Assembly (NCBI GenBank): GCA_024330925.1
Contig: JANDJK010000007.1
Span: forward strand, 1-53,061
Length of the DNA: 53,061 bases
Direction of reading: 5' to 3'
From: Nitrospira sp.
GTDB lineage: Bacteria; Nitrospirota; Nitrospiria; Nitrospirales; Nitrospiraceae
Shown: in pieces, positions 9,706 to 18,089 of the stretch
Position numbering within the stretch: position 1 is the stretch's first letter
Layout: each line of letters begins with the position of its first letter
Notes under the pieces: model-generated
Database searches by the model: none
What the model saw: only the letters and a program-made list of their open reading frames with translations
Told to the model about the DNA's origin: nothing
Made by a program: the position numbers and the translations under genes

Positions 9706-11628
9706 TTATTCTATTTGCACGAATTTACCCTGTTTGACCTGAAGAAGAAAGAGTGGTCGTTGGAGGATGCCATCGGGGGCGAAGCTGGCTGGTCCGGCCA
9801 GTGTCGGGAGATTGCGCTGAGTTGCTAGAAATTCGCGGAGGGATTCTCCGGAGGTAGCGCCGTGTCTGATGCCTTCGATGACCACGCGGGCTGCATCGTA
9901 GCCTAATGCTGCGAACAGCGATGGCGGAGCTTGGACACGTTTCTTGTATCGTTCCACGAAATCGTTCACGAGAGGGTTGGGGCTGTCGAGGAAAAACCCA
10001 TCCACGAAGACGGCGCCTTCAACCGCGCGATCCGCCGTGCGGGCGAAATCAGGAGCGTTCCATCCGTTAGCTCCCAAGAGGGGAACATGGATATCGTGAT
10101 AAGCCAATTGGGCTGCGATCAGGCCGATGTCGCTTGACCGACTGGGAATGAATATCGCGTCGAATCCCGGAGTATAGAGGAGACGCTTGTCTTTTCGGCT
10201 GGAGGGCTTGCCGCCGGGCTGTGGCACGTCGACGGGGAGGGCAAGCCCATACTTTTTCAGATCCTCTTCTTTCAGGGCGGTAATCTGTGGACTGAAATCC
10301 GTGTCTCCTTCTTTATAGGATCGGACAGCGATGATTTCTCCATTGTGGCGACGGACCTCTTGTGCGAACAGCCGCGCCAACTCTCGACCGTAGAGCGTCG
10401 TAGGATGAAGAATGCAAAAACGGTGGTAGCCCTGTTCTTTAACAGCATAGGCGGCAAGACGTTCGGCCTGCATCTGGTAGGTCACGGCCGTACTGAACAG
10501 GTAGCCGCCGAGCCGCCGGACATTCGGCAGGGTGGCGGTCGGCGTAATCAGCGGCACGCGGTGTCTTTGCGCCATTTCGGCCATCGCTGGAAGGTTTTTC
10601 GACAACAGGGGACCAATGATTGCGAGAGGGCGATCGTAGACCAGTACCGTCGAAAGGTCGTCAAGAAATCCCTGGCGCTCCGCATCATGATCCTTGACCA
10701 GGATACCGATGGTAGGGCCGTCTCCCTGTGTTCGGGCCTGTTCCAGAGCGATGTGAATGCCTTCCAGAACGTCGTTGGCGAAGGGGCCAAGCTTGCCAGA
10801 AAGGGGGAGCATGACGGCGATGAGATACTGATTCGCCCTGAGTCTTGAGTGAGCTAACGCTAAGGACTCTCGAACGGTGGCACTCCTGGGGTGACTGGGA
10901 AATGTAGCGAGGAAGTGTTGGATTTCCCGCTCGGCCAAGTGGTCCTCTCCATGGATGAGATAGTCGTCGATGAGACGGAGAGATGCGAGGTCACCAGGAT
11001 AAGAGCGGGGAAACGACTGGCGCACGCGTTGGAGTCCTCTGCGGTCAAGATGGTCGACGATGGCCCCCACTTGCTCGTGCAGGTTGGCTGCCTCTGGTTC
11101 CGAACTGTCCTCCATCCCTTCCACCAGAGTGCGAAGGGCGTGCACGAACTCCTTTTTCTGGAGGAAAGCGTCCGCTGTCAGCCTCAAGGCTTCCCGTTTG
11201 ATATCGGGATCGTGGGTTATCGTGCGGAGGTGGGCCAACAGCGGCAGGGCAAGGTCAGGATTGTTCATGGCTGCATGGGTGCGAGCCAGCAGAAGCTGTC
11301 CTCGTTCGTGGACCTCTGAATCAGGGAACTGCTGATGCAACAGGTTCAAATGCTTAAGCGCTTCGGCGAAGTTCTTCATGTCGTAATAGGCGGCTCCCAA
11401 GAGAAGATAGGTATCGTCCAGATAGTCGGCGCGTGGAGGGGTGGCCAAGAATTGGTGAAGGATGGTCACCGCCGTGTCCGCATCGCCCTGGTCGATGAGC
11501 TGTTTGGCTTGCCTCAAGGGTGTTGGCAAAGGGGGAGTATTGGATGGCAGATTGCTGGTCGCCCCTCCGATTTCCGGCAGAGTCAGTCGAAGGGTAGCAA
11601 GCAAAATGATAATGGTTATGCGGGCCAT
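9706..11628 (-). CDS. TPR plus periplasmic-binding-fold protein (LpoA/LppC-like or branched-chain amino acid SBP-like)
   Basis: 640 aa from the chosen ATG. A hydrophobic N-terminus suggests export. Residues about 35-240 are helical TPR-like repeats (GDADTAVTILHQFL, YLLLGAAYYDMKNFAEALKHL, RGQLLLARTHAAM). About 265-640 form a type I periplasmic-binding fold (YLIAVMLPLSGKLGPFANDVLEGI, TIGILVKDHDA, AIIGPLLSKNLPAMAEMA, VPLITPTATLP). This order matches LpoA, the outer-membrane activator of penicillin-binding protein 1A, but there is no lipobox Cys, so it may be soluble or anchored differently. Upstream starts exist at 11676 and 11697 (TTG); 11628 fits a signal peptide best. No transporter genes adjoin it. 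Confidence 0.78.
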   Translation of the reverse strand: MARITIIILLATLRLTLPEIGGATSNLPSNTPPLPTPLRQAKQLIDQGDADTAVTILHQFLATPPRADYLDDTYLLLGAAYYDMKNFAEALKHLNLLHQQFPDSEVHERGQLLLARTHAAMNNPDLALPLLAHLRTITHDPDIKREALRLTADAFLQKKEFVHALRTLVEGMEDSSEPEAANLHEQVGAIVDHLDRRGLQRVRQSFPRSYPGDLASLRLIDDYLIHGEDHLAEREIQHFLATFPSHPRSATVRESLALAHSRLRANQYLIAVMLPLSGKLGPFANDVLEGIHIALEQARTQGDGPTIGILVKDHDAERQGFLDDLSTVLVYDRPLAIIGPLLSKNLPAMAEMAQRHRVPLITPTATLPNVRRLGGYLFSTAVTYQMQAERLAAYAVKEQGYHRFCILHPTTLYGRELARLFAQEVRRHNGEIIAVRSYKEGDTDFSPQITALKEEDLKKYGLALPVDVPQPGGKPSSRKDKRLLYTPGFDAIFIPSRSSDIGLIAAQLAYHDIHVPLLGANGWNAPDFARTADRAVEGAVFVDGFFLDSPNPLVNDFVERYKKRVQAPPSLFAALGYDAARVVIEGIRHGATSGESLREFLATQRNLPTLAGPASFAPDGILQRPLFLLQVKQGKFVQIE

Positions 11629-11771
11629 GCAGTGCAGGGTTAAAAAGGTGTTGGGATGGGTCAGGTGAGGCCACATGGGACTTGTGCGGCGGGCCAAGGG
11701 ACACGACGCAACAACTGACTAGTATCGAAAAGGATGCGAGGTGTCAAGGAGAACGCGGTGCTCCGCTGTTA

Positions 11772-11800
11772 TTGTGTCAAGGGGCAGGATCGGCTATAGT
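11772..11800 (+). promoter_or_regulatory. Sigma-70-type promoter of the Xer recombinase gene
   Basis: TTGTGT (11772-11777) and TATAGT (11795-11800) with a 17-nt spacer lie about 32 nt before the GTG start, in the divergent gap shared with the LpoA-like gene. Confidence 0.55.
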
Positions 11801-11832
11801 GCCACCCACGGGCTGTTAACGGATGTCGCGAC

Positions 11833-12879
11833 GTGGATCAGAAGGTCATTCATTCCCCGATACAAGGTGGTGGTCCCCTGCTTGATCCCCTGATCGAGCG
11901 GTATTTGAGCGGACTGCGGGTGGAACGGGGATTGTCGATCAATACGGTCGAGTCATACCGACGAGATCTTGAGAAATTCCAGCGGTATTTGGAGCGACAC
12001 TGTCGGGGGACGAGGGATACCATTCCGCCGTCTCTGGTGACGTCCTTCCTTGCTTCATTGAGGCAACAGCAGTTGGGACCGTCCTCCATTGCCCGTCTTG
12101 TCTCGACATTGCGGGGGTGGTTCCGATTTCTCGTGCGAGAACGGATCATTGCGGTCGATCCCTTGTCGACGCTCGCAGTCAGGCGGCGAGCGGTCTTGTT
12201 GCCCAAGGTTTTGACCAAGCAGGAAATTGTTCGATTGCTGGATACGCCGGCTGGTTCGAGTCCTGAAGAGCGACGGGATCGCGCCATGCTGGAACTGCTG
12301 TACGCCTCGGGTCTTCGTGTGTCGGAGTTGACGGGGCTTGATGTGTCGCAACTCGATCTGAACGGAGGGTTCCTGCGGATCGCCGGGAAAGGTGCCAAGG
12401 AACGGGTAGTGCCGATGGGAGAAGTGGCACGGGGCTTGGTAGCCGAGTATCTCACTCATGTGCGACCGGTGCTGCTCAAAGGGCGGTCGTCAAGCAAAGT
12501 ATTCGTCTCGCGGCGCGGGCGGGCATTGACCAGGCAGGCGTTTTGGAAATTACTCCGCCAACGGGCAAGACGGGTTGGGATCACGAAGCGGATCTCCCCT
12601 CACATGCTCAGACATTCGTTCGCCACGCATTTGCTAGAGGGAGGAGCGGACTTGCGCGCCGTTCAGATGATGCTGGGCCATGCCGATATTACAACCACTC
12701 AAATTTATACCTTTGTGGAACGTAATCGCCTTAAGCAAGTGCACCACTTGTATTTTCCCAGGCAGAGGCGGCGAACTATGAGGGGGCAGGCTCCTGATCA
12801 TTTGCGAATAGCGGTCCAGCATGATGGGACGACCACTGGAACAAGAATGGAAAGGGGGTGCGAACGAACGGCTACGTGA
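11833..12879 (+). CDS. xerC: Tyrosine recombinase XerC/XerD family
   Basis: 348 aa. A SAM-like core-binding domain covers about residues 15-105 (INTVESYRRDLEKF). The catalytic domain follows with Arg in ASGLRVSELTGLD, Lys in GKGAKERVVPM, HxxR in HMLRHSFATHLLEGG, His in LGHADITTTQIY and nucleophile Tyr in QIYTFVER. All active-site residues are present, so it should resolve chromosome dimers at dif or act on a similar site. The start is GTG. The chain runs about 35 residues beyond the usual end near LYFPRQRRR with a low-complexity tail, longer than the roughly 300-residue norm. XerC versus XerD cannot be decided from this window. Confidence 0.92.
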   Translation: MDQKVIHSPIQGGGPLLDPLIERYLSGLRVERGLSINTVESYRRDLEKFQRYLERHCRGTRDTIPPSLVTSFLASLRQQQLGPSSIARLVSTLRGWFRFLVRERIIAVDPLSTLAVRRRAVLLPKVLTKQEIVRLLDTPAGSSPEERRDRAMLELLYASGLRVSELTGLDVSQLDLNGGFLRIAGKGAKERVVPMGEVARGLVAEYLTHVRPVLLKGRSSSKVFVSRRGRALTRQAFWKLLRQRARRVGITKRISPHMLRHSFATHLLEGGADLRAVQMMLGHADITTTQIYTFVERNRLKQVHHLYFPRQRRRTMRGQAPDHLRIAVQHDGTTTGTRMERGCERTAT

Positions 12880-12929
12880 TGGTGGGGGGTGTGATGGTGA
12901 GCGGAGGGAATGGTGGTTGATGCTGGCGG

Positions 12930-12957
12930 TTGACAAGGTTGATAGCGACTTGATACC
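12930..12957 (+). promoter_or_regulatory. Promoter of tRNA-Val
   Basis: TTGACA (12930-12935) and GATACC (12952-12957) with a 16-nt spacer, followed by a C-rich discriminator and the tRNA 23 nt later. Confidence 0.55.
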
Positions 12958-12980
12958 CTCCGCCAGTTACTTGAATGATT

Positions 12981-13056
12981 GGGCGGATAGCTCAGGTGGG
13001 AGAGCGCTGCCCTTACAAGGCAGAGGTCACAGGTTCGATCCCTGTTCCGCCTACCA
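12981..13056 (+). tRNA. tRNA-Val (anticodon TAC)
   Basis: The 76-nt sequence folds into a full cloverleaf. Acceptor arm GGGCGGA pairs with TCCGCCT, with one G-U at the first position. The D arm, the anticodon stem around CTTACAA (anticodon TAC) and the T arm with GGTTCGATCC are all present. The 3' CCA (13054-13056) is encoded in the gene. Confidence 0.96.
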
Positions 13057-13274
13057 TGAAGGAATGGGGAGGCTTCATCTCAGGCTCAATCCAACAAGAA
13101 AGCCGGTGCTAAGGCAAGGGAGAGGCAGCGGTGTGATGAGAGTGGGCGAGAAGGTCCAGCCGTTGGCCAGAGCGGTGTGGATGATGAGTCGCGATGAAGT
13201 GTAAGGTGGTGCGCGTCACTTTAACGGTGTTGTCAACCCGAATTCTCCGCTACTCGCAGACTGAGACGTTAAAA

Positions 13275-13352
13275 GGGGCCGTCGTTCAGCTTGGTTAGGA
13301 CGCCAGATTGTCAATCTGGAGGTCGCGGGTTCAAATCCCGTCGGCCCCGCCA
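13275..13352 (+). tRNA. tRNA-Asp (anticodon GTC)
   Basis: A 78-nt cloverleaf. Acceptor GGGGCCG pairs with CGGCCCC and the discriminator base is G, as expected for Asp. The anticodon loop TTGTCAA (anticodon GTC) is flanked by CCAGA/TCTGG, and the T loop is TTCAAAT. The 3' CCA is encoded (13350-13352). It lies about 220 nt after tRNA-Val. Confidence 0.96.
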
Positions 13353-13579
13353 TTATTCATCGTTGTTACCAGGTTCTGCAGCCGGTGGTAATCTCTAACA
13401 ACCTGGGTGTTCCATCCAAATTCTTGAAAAGAATGGTGTGAGAGGAGAGGGGTTGCTGTGTGCGTGGCAATGAGTGGTGCCAGGCGCGCAAAGGAGAGCC
13501 TTCTTTTTGCGGAGAGGTTTGATAAATTTATAAAGTTACAGGCTGCTTTGGTAACCGCAGCAAGCGGAAGGAGCGCTCG

Positions 13580-14308
13580 ATGTTTCAAGCTGGTCCTTTA
13601 GAAGTGATCATGTCGCTGGGGATAGTGGCGAAGGTGGTGTTGTCGCTGCTGTTGTGCGTGTCCGTCGTGTCCTGGGCGATCATTCTCTATAAGTGGCACG
13701 TCTTTCACGTGGTGGACAGGGAGGATCGGCGCTTCATGGCTGTGCTTTCCAAAGCTAAGGATCTTGACGAAATTTCACGCCATGCCCATCGGGTCAGCGC
13801 AAGTCCCTGTGTCAAGGTGTATCATGGCGTAATTGATCGGTTGAACCGCCCCCCAAAGGAGGAGTGGGATCCGCATGATTCCGCTGTTCTGTCGATGGTG
13901 GTGGATCGGCATGTGGTAGAGAAAGCTGCTGCTCACGTGGCGCAGGGGCAGATTGTGCGACTGGAAGCGTTGTTGCCCTTTCTGGCGACGACCGGCAACG
14001 TCAGTCCCTTTGTGGGATTGCTGGGCACGGTGGTTGGTATCATTGATTCGTTTCGGGAGATTGGTACGCAAGGGACGGCCAGCATTGCCGCGGTGGCTCC
14101 AGGGGTCGCCGAGGCGTTGATTGCGACGGCAGCCGGCTTGTTTGCAGCCATTCCTGCTGTGATCGCCTACAATTACTTTTTGGGACGTATCCGCCGGGCC
14201 GCCTTCCGAATGGATGCAGTCGTCGTGGAGGTCCTGGCTTTGCTTGCGGCTAAGTCGCAACAGGTGCCAGCTAAACCGCATCTGGTGCCGTGGGGGGCCA
14301 AGGTATGA
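13580..14308 (+). CDS. tolQ: TolQ/ExbB/MotA-type proton channel subunit
   Basis: 242 aa inner-membrane protein with TM1 at about residues 14-36, a large cytoplasmic loop, and two further helices at about 130-155 and 172-197. The conserved core is [21 protein letters not shown] and [20 protein letters not shown]. With TolR it forms the proton-driven motor that energises TolA during outer-membrane constriction. AAGGAG precedes the ATG. It heads the tol gene run and its stop overlaps the tolR start (ATGA), so the two are co-translated. The tolA-tolB-pal genes behind it support TolQ rather than ExbB. Confidence 0.95.
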   Translation: MFQAGPLEVIMSLGIVAKVVLSLLLCVSVVSWAIILYKWHVFHVVDREDRRFMAVLSKAKDLDEISRHAHRVSASPCVKVYHGVIDRLNRPPKEEWDPHDSAVLSMVVDRHVVEKAAAHVAQGQIVRLEALLPFLATTGNVSPFVGLLGTVVGIIDSFREIGTQGTASIAAVAPGVAEALIATAAGLFAAIPAVIAYNYFLGRIRRAAFRMDAVVVEVLALLAAKSQQVPAKPHLVPWGAKV

Positions 14309-14748
14309 TGATCGAAAGCCGACAACAGCGCTTTTTGGCGGAGATCAATGTTATTCCCCTGGTTGATGTCGTCTTGGTCTTGCTGGTCATTTTCCTGGTG
14401 ACGGCCCCCATGTTGTATCGAGGGCTGGATATCAATCTGCCGACATCCGCGTCGAATACGATCAAGCCCGAGATGCGTGTGGTACTGACTATCGAAAAAG
14501 ATCAACGCCTGTATCTTGATAACGAGCAGGTGGGATTGGCGCAGTTGGAGCGCAAACTTCGCTTGCTTAAGGAAGAGCAACGAGATGTGTCACTCTATCT
14601 CAGAGCTGACCGAGGTGTGCCGTACGGGGTCGTTGTCCAAGTGATGGATGCAGTGAAACAAGCTGGCATCGAGAAGTTGGGCATGGTAACTGATCCGACT
14701 GGTCCGGAACAGGTGGGTGGCGACGTGGACCCGGCACGAATGCGGTAA
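14305..14748 (+). CDS. tolR: TolR/ExbD-type energy-transducing subunit
   Basis: 147 aa. A single N-terminal TM helix (about residues 15-38) carries the essential Asp in [19 protein letters not shown], followed by a periplasmic ExbD-like domain ([37 protein letters not shown]). It pairs with TolQ to form the proton pathway. The ATG at 14305 overlaps the tolQ stop; an in-frame GTG at 14290 lies inside tolQ and is less likely. Confidence 0.95.
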   Translation: MMIESRQQRFLAEINVIPLVDVVLVLLVIFLVTAPMLYRGLDINLPTSASNTIKPEMRVVLTIEKDQRLYLDNEQVGLAQLERKLRLLKEEQRDVSLYLRADRGVPYGVVVQVMDAVKQAGIEKLGMVTDPTGPEQVGGDVDPARMR

Positions 14749-14763
14749 GGAACAGGGAGGGGC

Positions 14764-15843
14764 ATGGGGCAGGCCTCCGCTTCGATTCGGTCGTGGACCG
14801 ATGAGCCACAAACTGTGTGGGGTGCTCCACTGAGCCTTGCGCTCATGGGATCCCTTCTCCTCCACGCGGGAATGTTGCTTGTTGCGACGTGGTTTCACCT
14901 CCCTCGATCCAGTGAGAAACCGCTGGCCTCTGTCGAGGTCACCTTAGTGCCAGACCTAAGTCCTCCGAGCCAACCGTCTGCGGCCCAATTGGTTGAGCCA
15001 CCGAACACTCCCGTCAAATCGTTGCCCAAACCAACACAAGCGAAGACACCGGCTGCTCCGACGTCGCCCCGACCTGTGCCGATTCCTCCATCGGTTCAGG
15101 AGGCACCAGTCAAGGTCTCGCCAGCTCCCTCACATGTTGTGCCATCGCCAGCTTCTGAGCCGGTTCAACAATCGGTTGCCCAGGACATGCCGAAGAGTGA
15201 TGGGAATGACCAGGTAGCCAAACTGGATCTACCGCCGGAGGTGCCTCCTCTGGGTACCGTGAGTCCACCTGCCAAACCGGTCAAGCGGTCGCTAAAGTTA
15301 CCTGATGTGCCTTCTGTTTCTCCACTGTTTGAGCCCTCCTCTGTGGTCGTGCCAAGCGCCCCGCGCTCTTCGCTCGTGGAAGAGTCAAAGAAGGAGCTTG
15401 AACGCGAATTAAAGAATCTCAGGAATGTCGAGCTTCCTCCCTTGAGTTCGTTCGATCCACCGCCGAAGGCCATCCTGCAGCTTGAGGCCACAGCGGCTAG
15501 TGCAAACCCGGTGGAAACGACTCTCCGAATCACGGGGAAATCCCGGGGCTCTAACACGTATCTGGGTCGTATTCGGCAACGAATTAACAGCTTCTGGGTT
15601 GCTCCTCCAATCGATGTGACAGGTCAGACCTATGTCGTCGTTGTCCGCTTTCGCCTCCATCGCGACGGATCGGTGAGCGAGGTGGGGATTGAGCGGTCAT
15701 CCGGCAATGAGTATTACGATCTGGCTGGACAACGGGCGGTGCTGAGTGCGCGTCCATTTCCACCGTTTCCCGCGGAGGTGACGGAATCCCATTATGATGT
15801 CTACTTCACCTTTGTTGTGGGGGAAAGCCGAGGAGAGGGATGA
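14764..15843 (+). CDS. tolA: TolA/TonB-like periplasm-spanning protein
   Basis: 359 aa. One TM helix (about residues 22-43) is followed by a long Pro/Ser/Lys-rich linker (about 55-210), a short charged helix (EESKKELERELKNLRN) and a C-terminal TonB_C/TolA domain (about 255-355; VRFRLHRDGSVSEVGIERSSG, AVLSARPFPPFPAEV). It links the TolQR motor to TolB/Pal across the periplasm. The linker is proline-rich like TonB rather than the long alanine-rich helix of enteric TolA. AGGGAGG precedes the ATG, and the stop overlaps tolB by 4 nt. Confidence 0.9.
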   Translation: MGQASASIRSWTDEPQTVWGAPLSLALMGSLLLHAGMLLVATWFHLPRSSEKPLASVEVTLVPDLSPPSQPSAAQLVEPPNTPVKSLPKPTQAKTPAAPTSPRPVPIPPSVQEAPVKVSPAPSHVVPSPASEPVQQSVAQDMPKSDGNDQVAKLDLPPEVPPLGTVSPPAKPVKRSLKLPDVPSVSPLFEPSSVVVPSAPRSSLVEESKKELERELKNLRNVELPPLSSFDPPPKAILQLEATAASANPVETTLRITGKSRGSNTYLGRIRQRINSFWVAPPIDVTGQTYVVVVRFRLHRDGSVSEVGIERSSGNEYYDLAGQRAVLSARPFPPFPAEVTESHYDVYFTFVVGESRGEG

Positions 15844-17255
15844 GTCAACAACTCAGTCAGGAGAGAGTGTCGGTTTGGGGAGTGAGACAACAACGAGTGA
15901 TTGTTCGATTCTCAGGTCGTGCGATTATTTGGTGTGCGATGGTCGTGCTGATGGGGATTCCCATCGCATGGATCATGGAGTCGGGTGCGACGGATGTCTT
16001 TCTTGAAGCGACGCGCCCAGATTTCGAGAAGATTCCCGTAGGGATTGTGGGGATTGCCAATGTAGGCGGGGCAGGGGCGTCTGAGGGACGGATGGCAGTC
16101 GGGACCAGGATCGAGGAGGTGCTGAAAGCGGACCTGCGTCGCTCTCAAATCTTCTCTCTGGTTGATTTAACCGGTCTTGGAGTAAAGGCTAGCGAACTGG
16201 GGTCAGAGCCTCATCTCGCGTTCAAGCAGGTTGCGGAGTTGGGGGCCTCTGTGGTGGTGTGGGGTAAGGCGGGAATCAAGGCAGAGGGCAACGAGACCGA
16301 TGTGCATATGGAGGCCTATGTCTATGATGTGGGGAGTGATGAACTGGTGGGAGGCAAACGATATGTGGGCTCCCCCTCTGTCGTACGATTGATGGCCCAC
16401 CGATTCGCGGATGAGTTGGTGTTTCGGTACACGGGGGAGCCGGGGATCGCTCGCACCAAGATTGCCTATGTTGCCGAACAGGGATCAGCACGCGAACTGT
16501 TTGTGATGGACTACGATGGTCATGATCCTCGGCAGATCACAGCGGATGGTTTTCTTAACCTCATGCCGCGGTGGTCGCCTGATCGGCGGTTTTTAGTGTT
16601 TACTGCCTATCGGCAGCGAAACACGCAAACTATCGACATCATCGAGTTGGCGACAGGAAAACGCTCGACATTGGTATCGCAGGGAGGGCTGAACATTACG
16701 CCAGCCTTGTCACCAGACGGCAATTTTCTGGCGTTTGCCTCCAGTCGCGAGGGAAATTCTGAGCTGTACCGGATGGATACTCGCACGAAGGTTGTTCAAC
16801 GACTGACCGTTCATGCTGCTGGCGACCTGTCGCCAACGTGGTCTCCTTCTGGTCGTGAACTGGCATTTGTGTCGGATCGAAGTGGAGGACCTCAAGTATT
16901 TCTCATGAGTGCAGATGGCACCAACGTTCGCCGCTTGACGTTTGAAGGAGATTATAATGCGGCTCCAGCATGGTCGCCTCGCGGCAATTGGATTGCATAC
17001 ATTTGCCGAACACCGAAGAAAGAATACAAGCTCTGTCTGATTACACCAGACGGGCAAAAACGAGTTCAATTGACGACGGGGCCAGGGGTTGACGATTCTC
17101 CTTCATGGTCTCCGGATGGACGGCACCTGGTGTTTAGCTCAACCATGGATGGCAAGAGCCACATCTATATGATCAATGCCGACGGCAAGGACCTTGAGCG
17201 GATCACCCATAGCGGCACCCATAACAGTGCTCCAGCCTGGTCGCCGGCATTGTAG
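15840..17255 (+). CDS. tolB: Tol-Pal system beta-propeller protein TolB
   Basis: 471 aa. After an N-terminal export segment (hydrophobic at about residues 28-46) comes the TolB N-terminal alpha/beta domain (about 60-190). A six-bladed WD40-like propeller follows (about 200-470) with repeats of the form PRWSPDRRFLVFTAYR, PALSPDGNFLAFAS, PTWSPSGRELAFVSD, PAWSPRGNWIAYI and PSWSPDGRHLVFSS. TolB is periplasmic and binds Pal. Its leader is longer than usual for a signal peptide; a later start is possible. The ATG overlaps the tolA stop. Confidence 0.95.
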   Translation: MSQQLSQERVSVWGVRQQRVIVRFSGRAIIWCAMVVLMGIPIAWIMESGATDVFLEATRPDFEKIPVGIVGIANVGGAGASEGRMAVGTRIEEVLKADLRRSQIFSLVDLTGLGVKASELGSEPHLAFKQVAELGASVVVWGKAGIKAEGNETDVHMEAYVYDVGSDELVGGKRYVGSPSVVRLMAHRFADELVFRYTGEPGIARTKIAYVAEQGSARELFVMDYDGHDPRQITADGFLNLMPRWSPDRRFLVFTAYRQRNTQTIDIIELATGKRSTLVSQGGLNITPALSPDGNFLAFASSREGNSELYRMDTRTKVVQRLTVHAAGDLSPTWSPSGRELAFVSDRSGGPQVFLMSADGTNVRRLTFEGDYNAAPAWSPRGNWIAYICRTPKKEYKLCLITPDGQKRVQLTTGPGVDDSPSWSPDGRHLVFSSTMDGKSHIYMINADGKDLERITHSGTHNSAPAWSPAL

Positions 17256-17363
17256 GGGAGTCCGGAGGAATGAGGTGCACTGGGAGTGTCTTCTACGTAC
17301 CCGGGGACACGCCATCTCGATTCTAGCGGTGACAGCGACAGAACGTTGAACAAAGGAGTAACC

Positions 17364-18029
17364 ATGATGACAAGGATGCAGGCGATGATTGGTGTGCCTC
17401 TGATGGTTGGGTCAAGTCTTATTATGATCATGGTCGGATGTGCGACGAAATCTGTGCGGTCGGGCGGTAATATGCCATTATCGCAAGGAGAGGAGAGGGA
17501 AACTGGTCAAGCAGTGCAGGATTTATCCTTTTCAGAACGGCATGGAGGCGGCGAGGAAGGGTTACGAGGCCTTGATAAGAATCCCTCGGAGGAGCGGGTT
17601 GGCAATACGGTGTTGATGGCTAAGTCGGATCCTAGCAGCGCAGCTCGTCAGGTGGATGAGATTCGGGTCGAACAAGCGTCGACCGCTGCGGCAGAGCTCC
17701 GCGATGTCTTCTTTGCTTTCGACAGTTTTGTGATTACTGAAGAGGGACGACAAGCGTTGTCCCGCAATGCTCAGTGGCTTAAGGCAAACCAAGGAGCGCA
17801 ATTGAAAATCGAAGGACACTGTGATGAGCGTGGTACCTCCGCCTACAATCTGGTGCTGGGAGAAAAACGGGCCAAGGCCGCGAGGAACTATCTGGTCGAA
17901 CTAGGAGTGTCGCCCAGTCAGTTGTTAGTGGTCTCGTATGGCAAAGAGCGACCATTCTGCAAGGAGCATGAGGAATCTTGCTATGCGCAAAACCGCCGGG
18001 CTCATATGGTTGTCAGAGGCAATCGATAG
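17364..18029 (+). CDS. pal: Peptidoglycan-associated lipoprotein Pal
   Basis: 221 aa. The signal peptide ends in a lipobox (MVGC, Cys at about residue 24). A low-complexity linker leads to a C-terminal OmpA-like domain (about 110-221) with the peptidoglycan-binding pattern GHCDERGTSAYNLVLGEKRA. It anchors the outer membrane to the cell wall and is the last core component of the Tol machine. The ATG at 17364, behind AAGGAG with 7-nt spacing, is preferred over a GTG at 17286. Confidence 0.95.
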   Translation: MMTRMQAMIGVPLMVGSSLIMIMVGCATKSVRSGGNMPLSQGEERETGQAVQDLSFSERHGGGEEGLRGLDKNPSEERVGNTVLMAKSDPSSAARQVDEIRVEQASTAAAELRDVFFAFDSFVITEEGRQALSRNAQWLKANQGAQLKIEGHCDERGTSAYNLVLGEKRAKAARNYLVELGVSPSQLLVVSYGKERPFCKEHEESCYAQNRRAHMVVRGNR

Positions 18030-18089
18030 CGAGTGTCTTGAGAATCAATGTGGAGTGTGATTGGCTGGCCAATCACAACAAAAACCGTC

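Noticed and set aside
12821..13204. Frame spanning tRNA-Val
   Set aside because: Overlaps a certain tRNA gene and the end of xerC; spurious.
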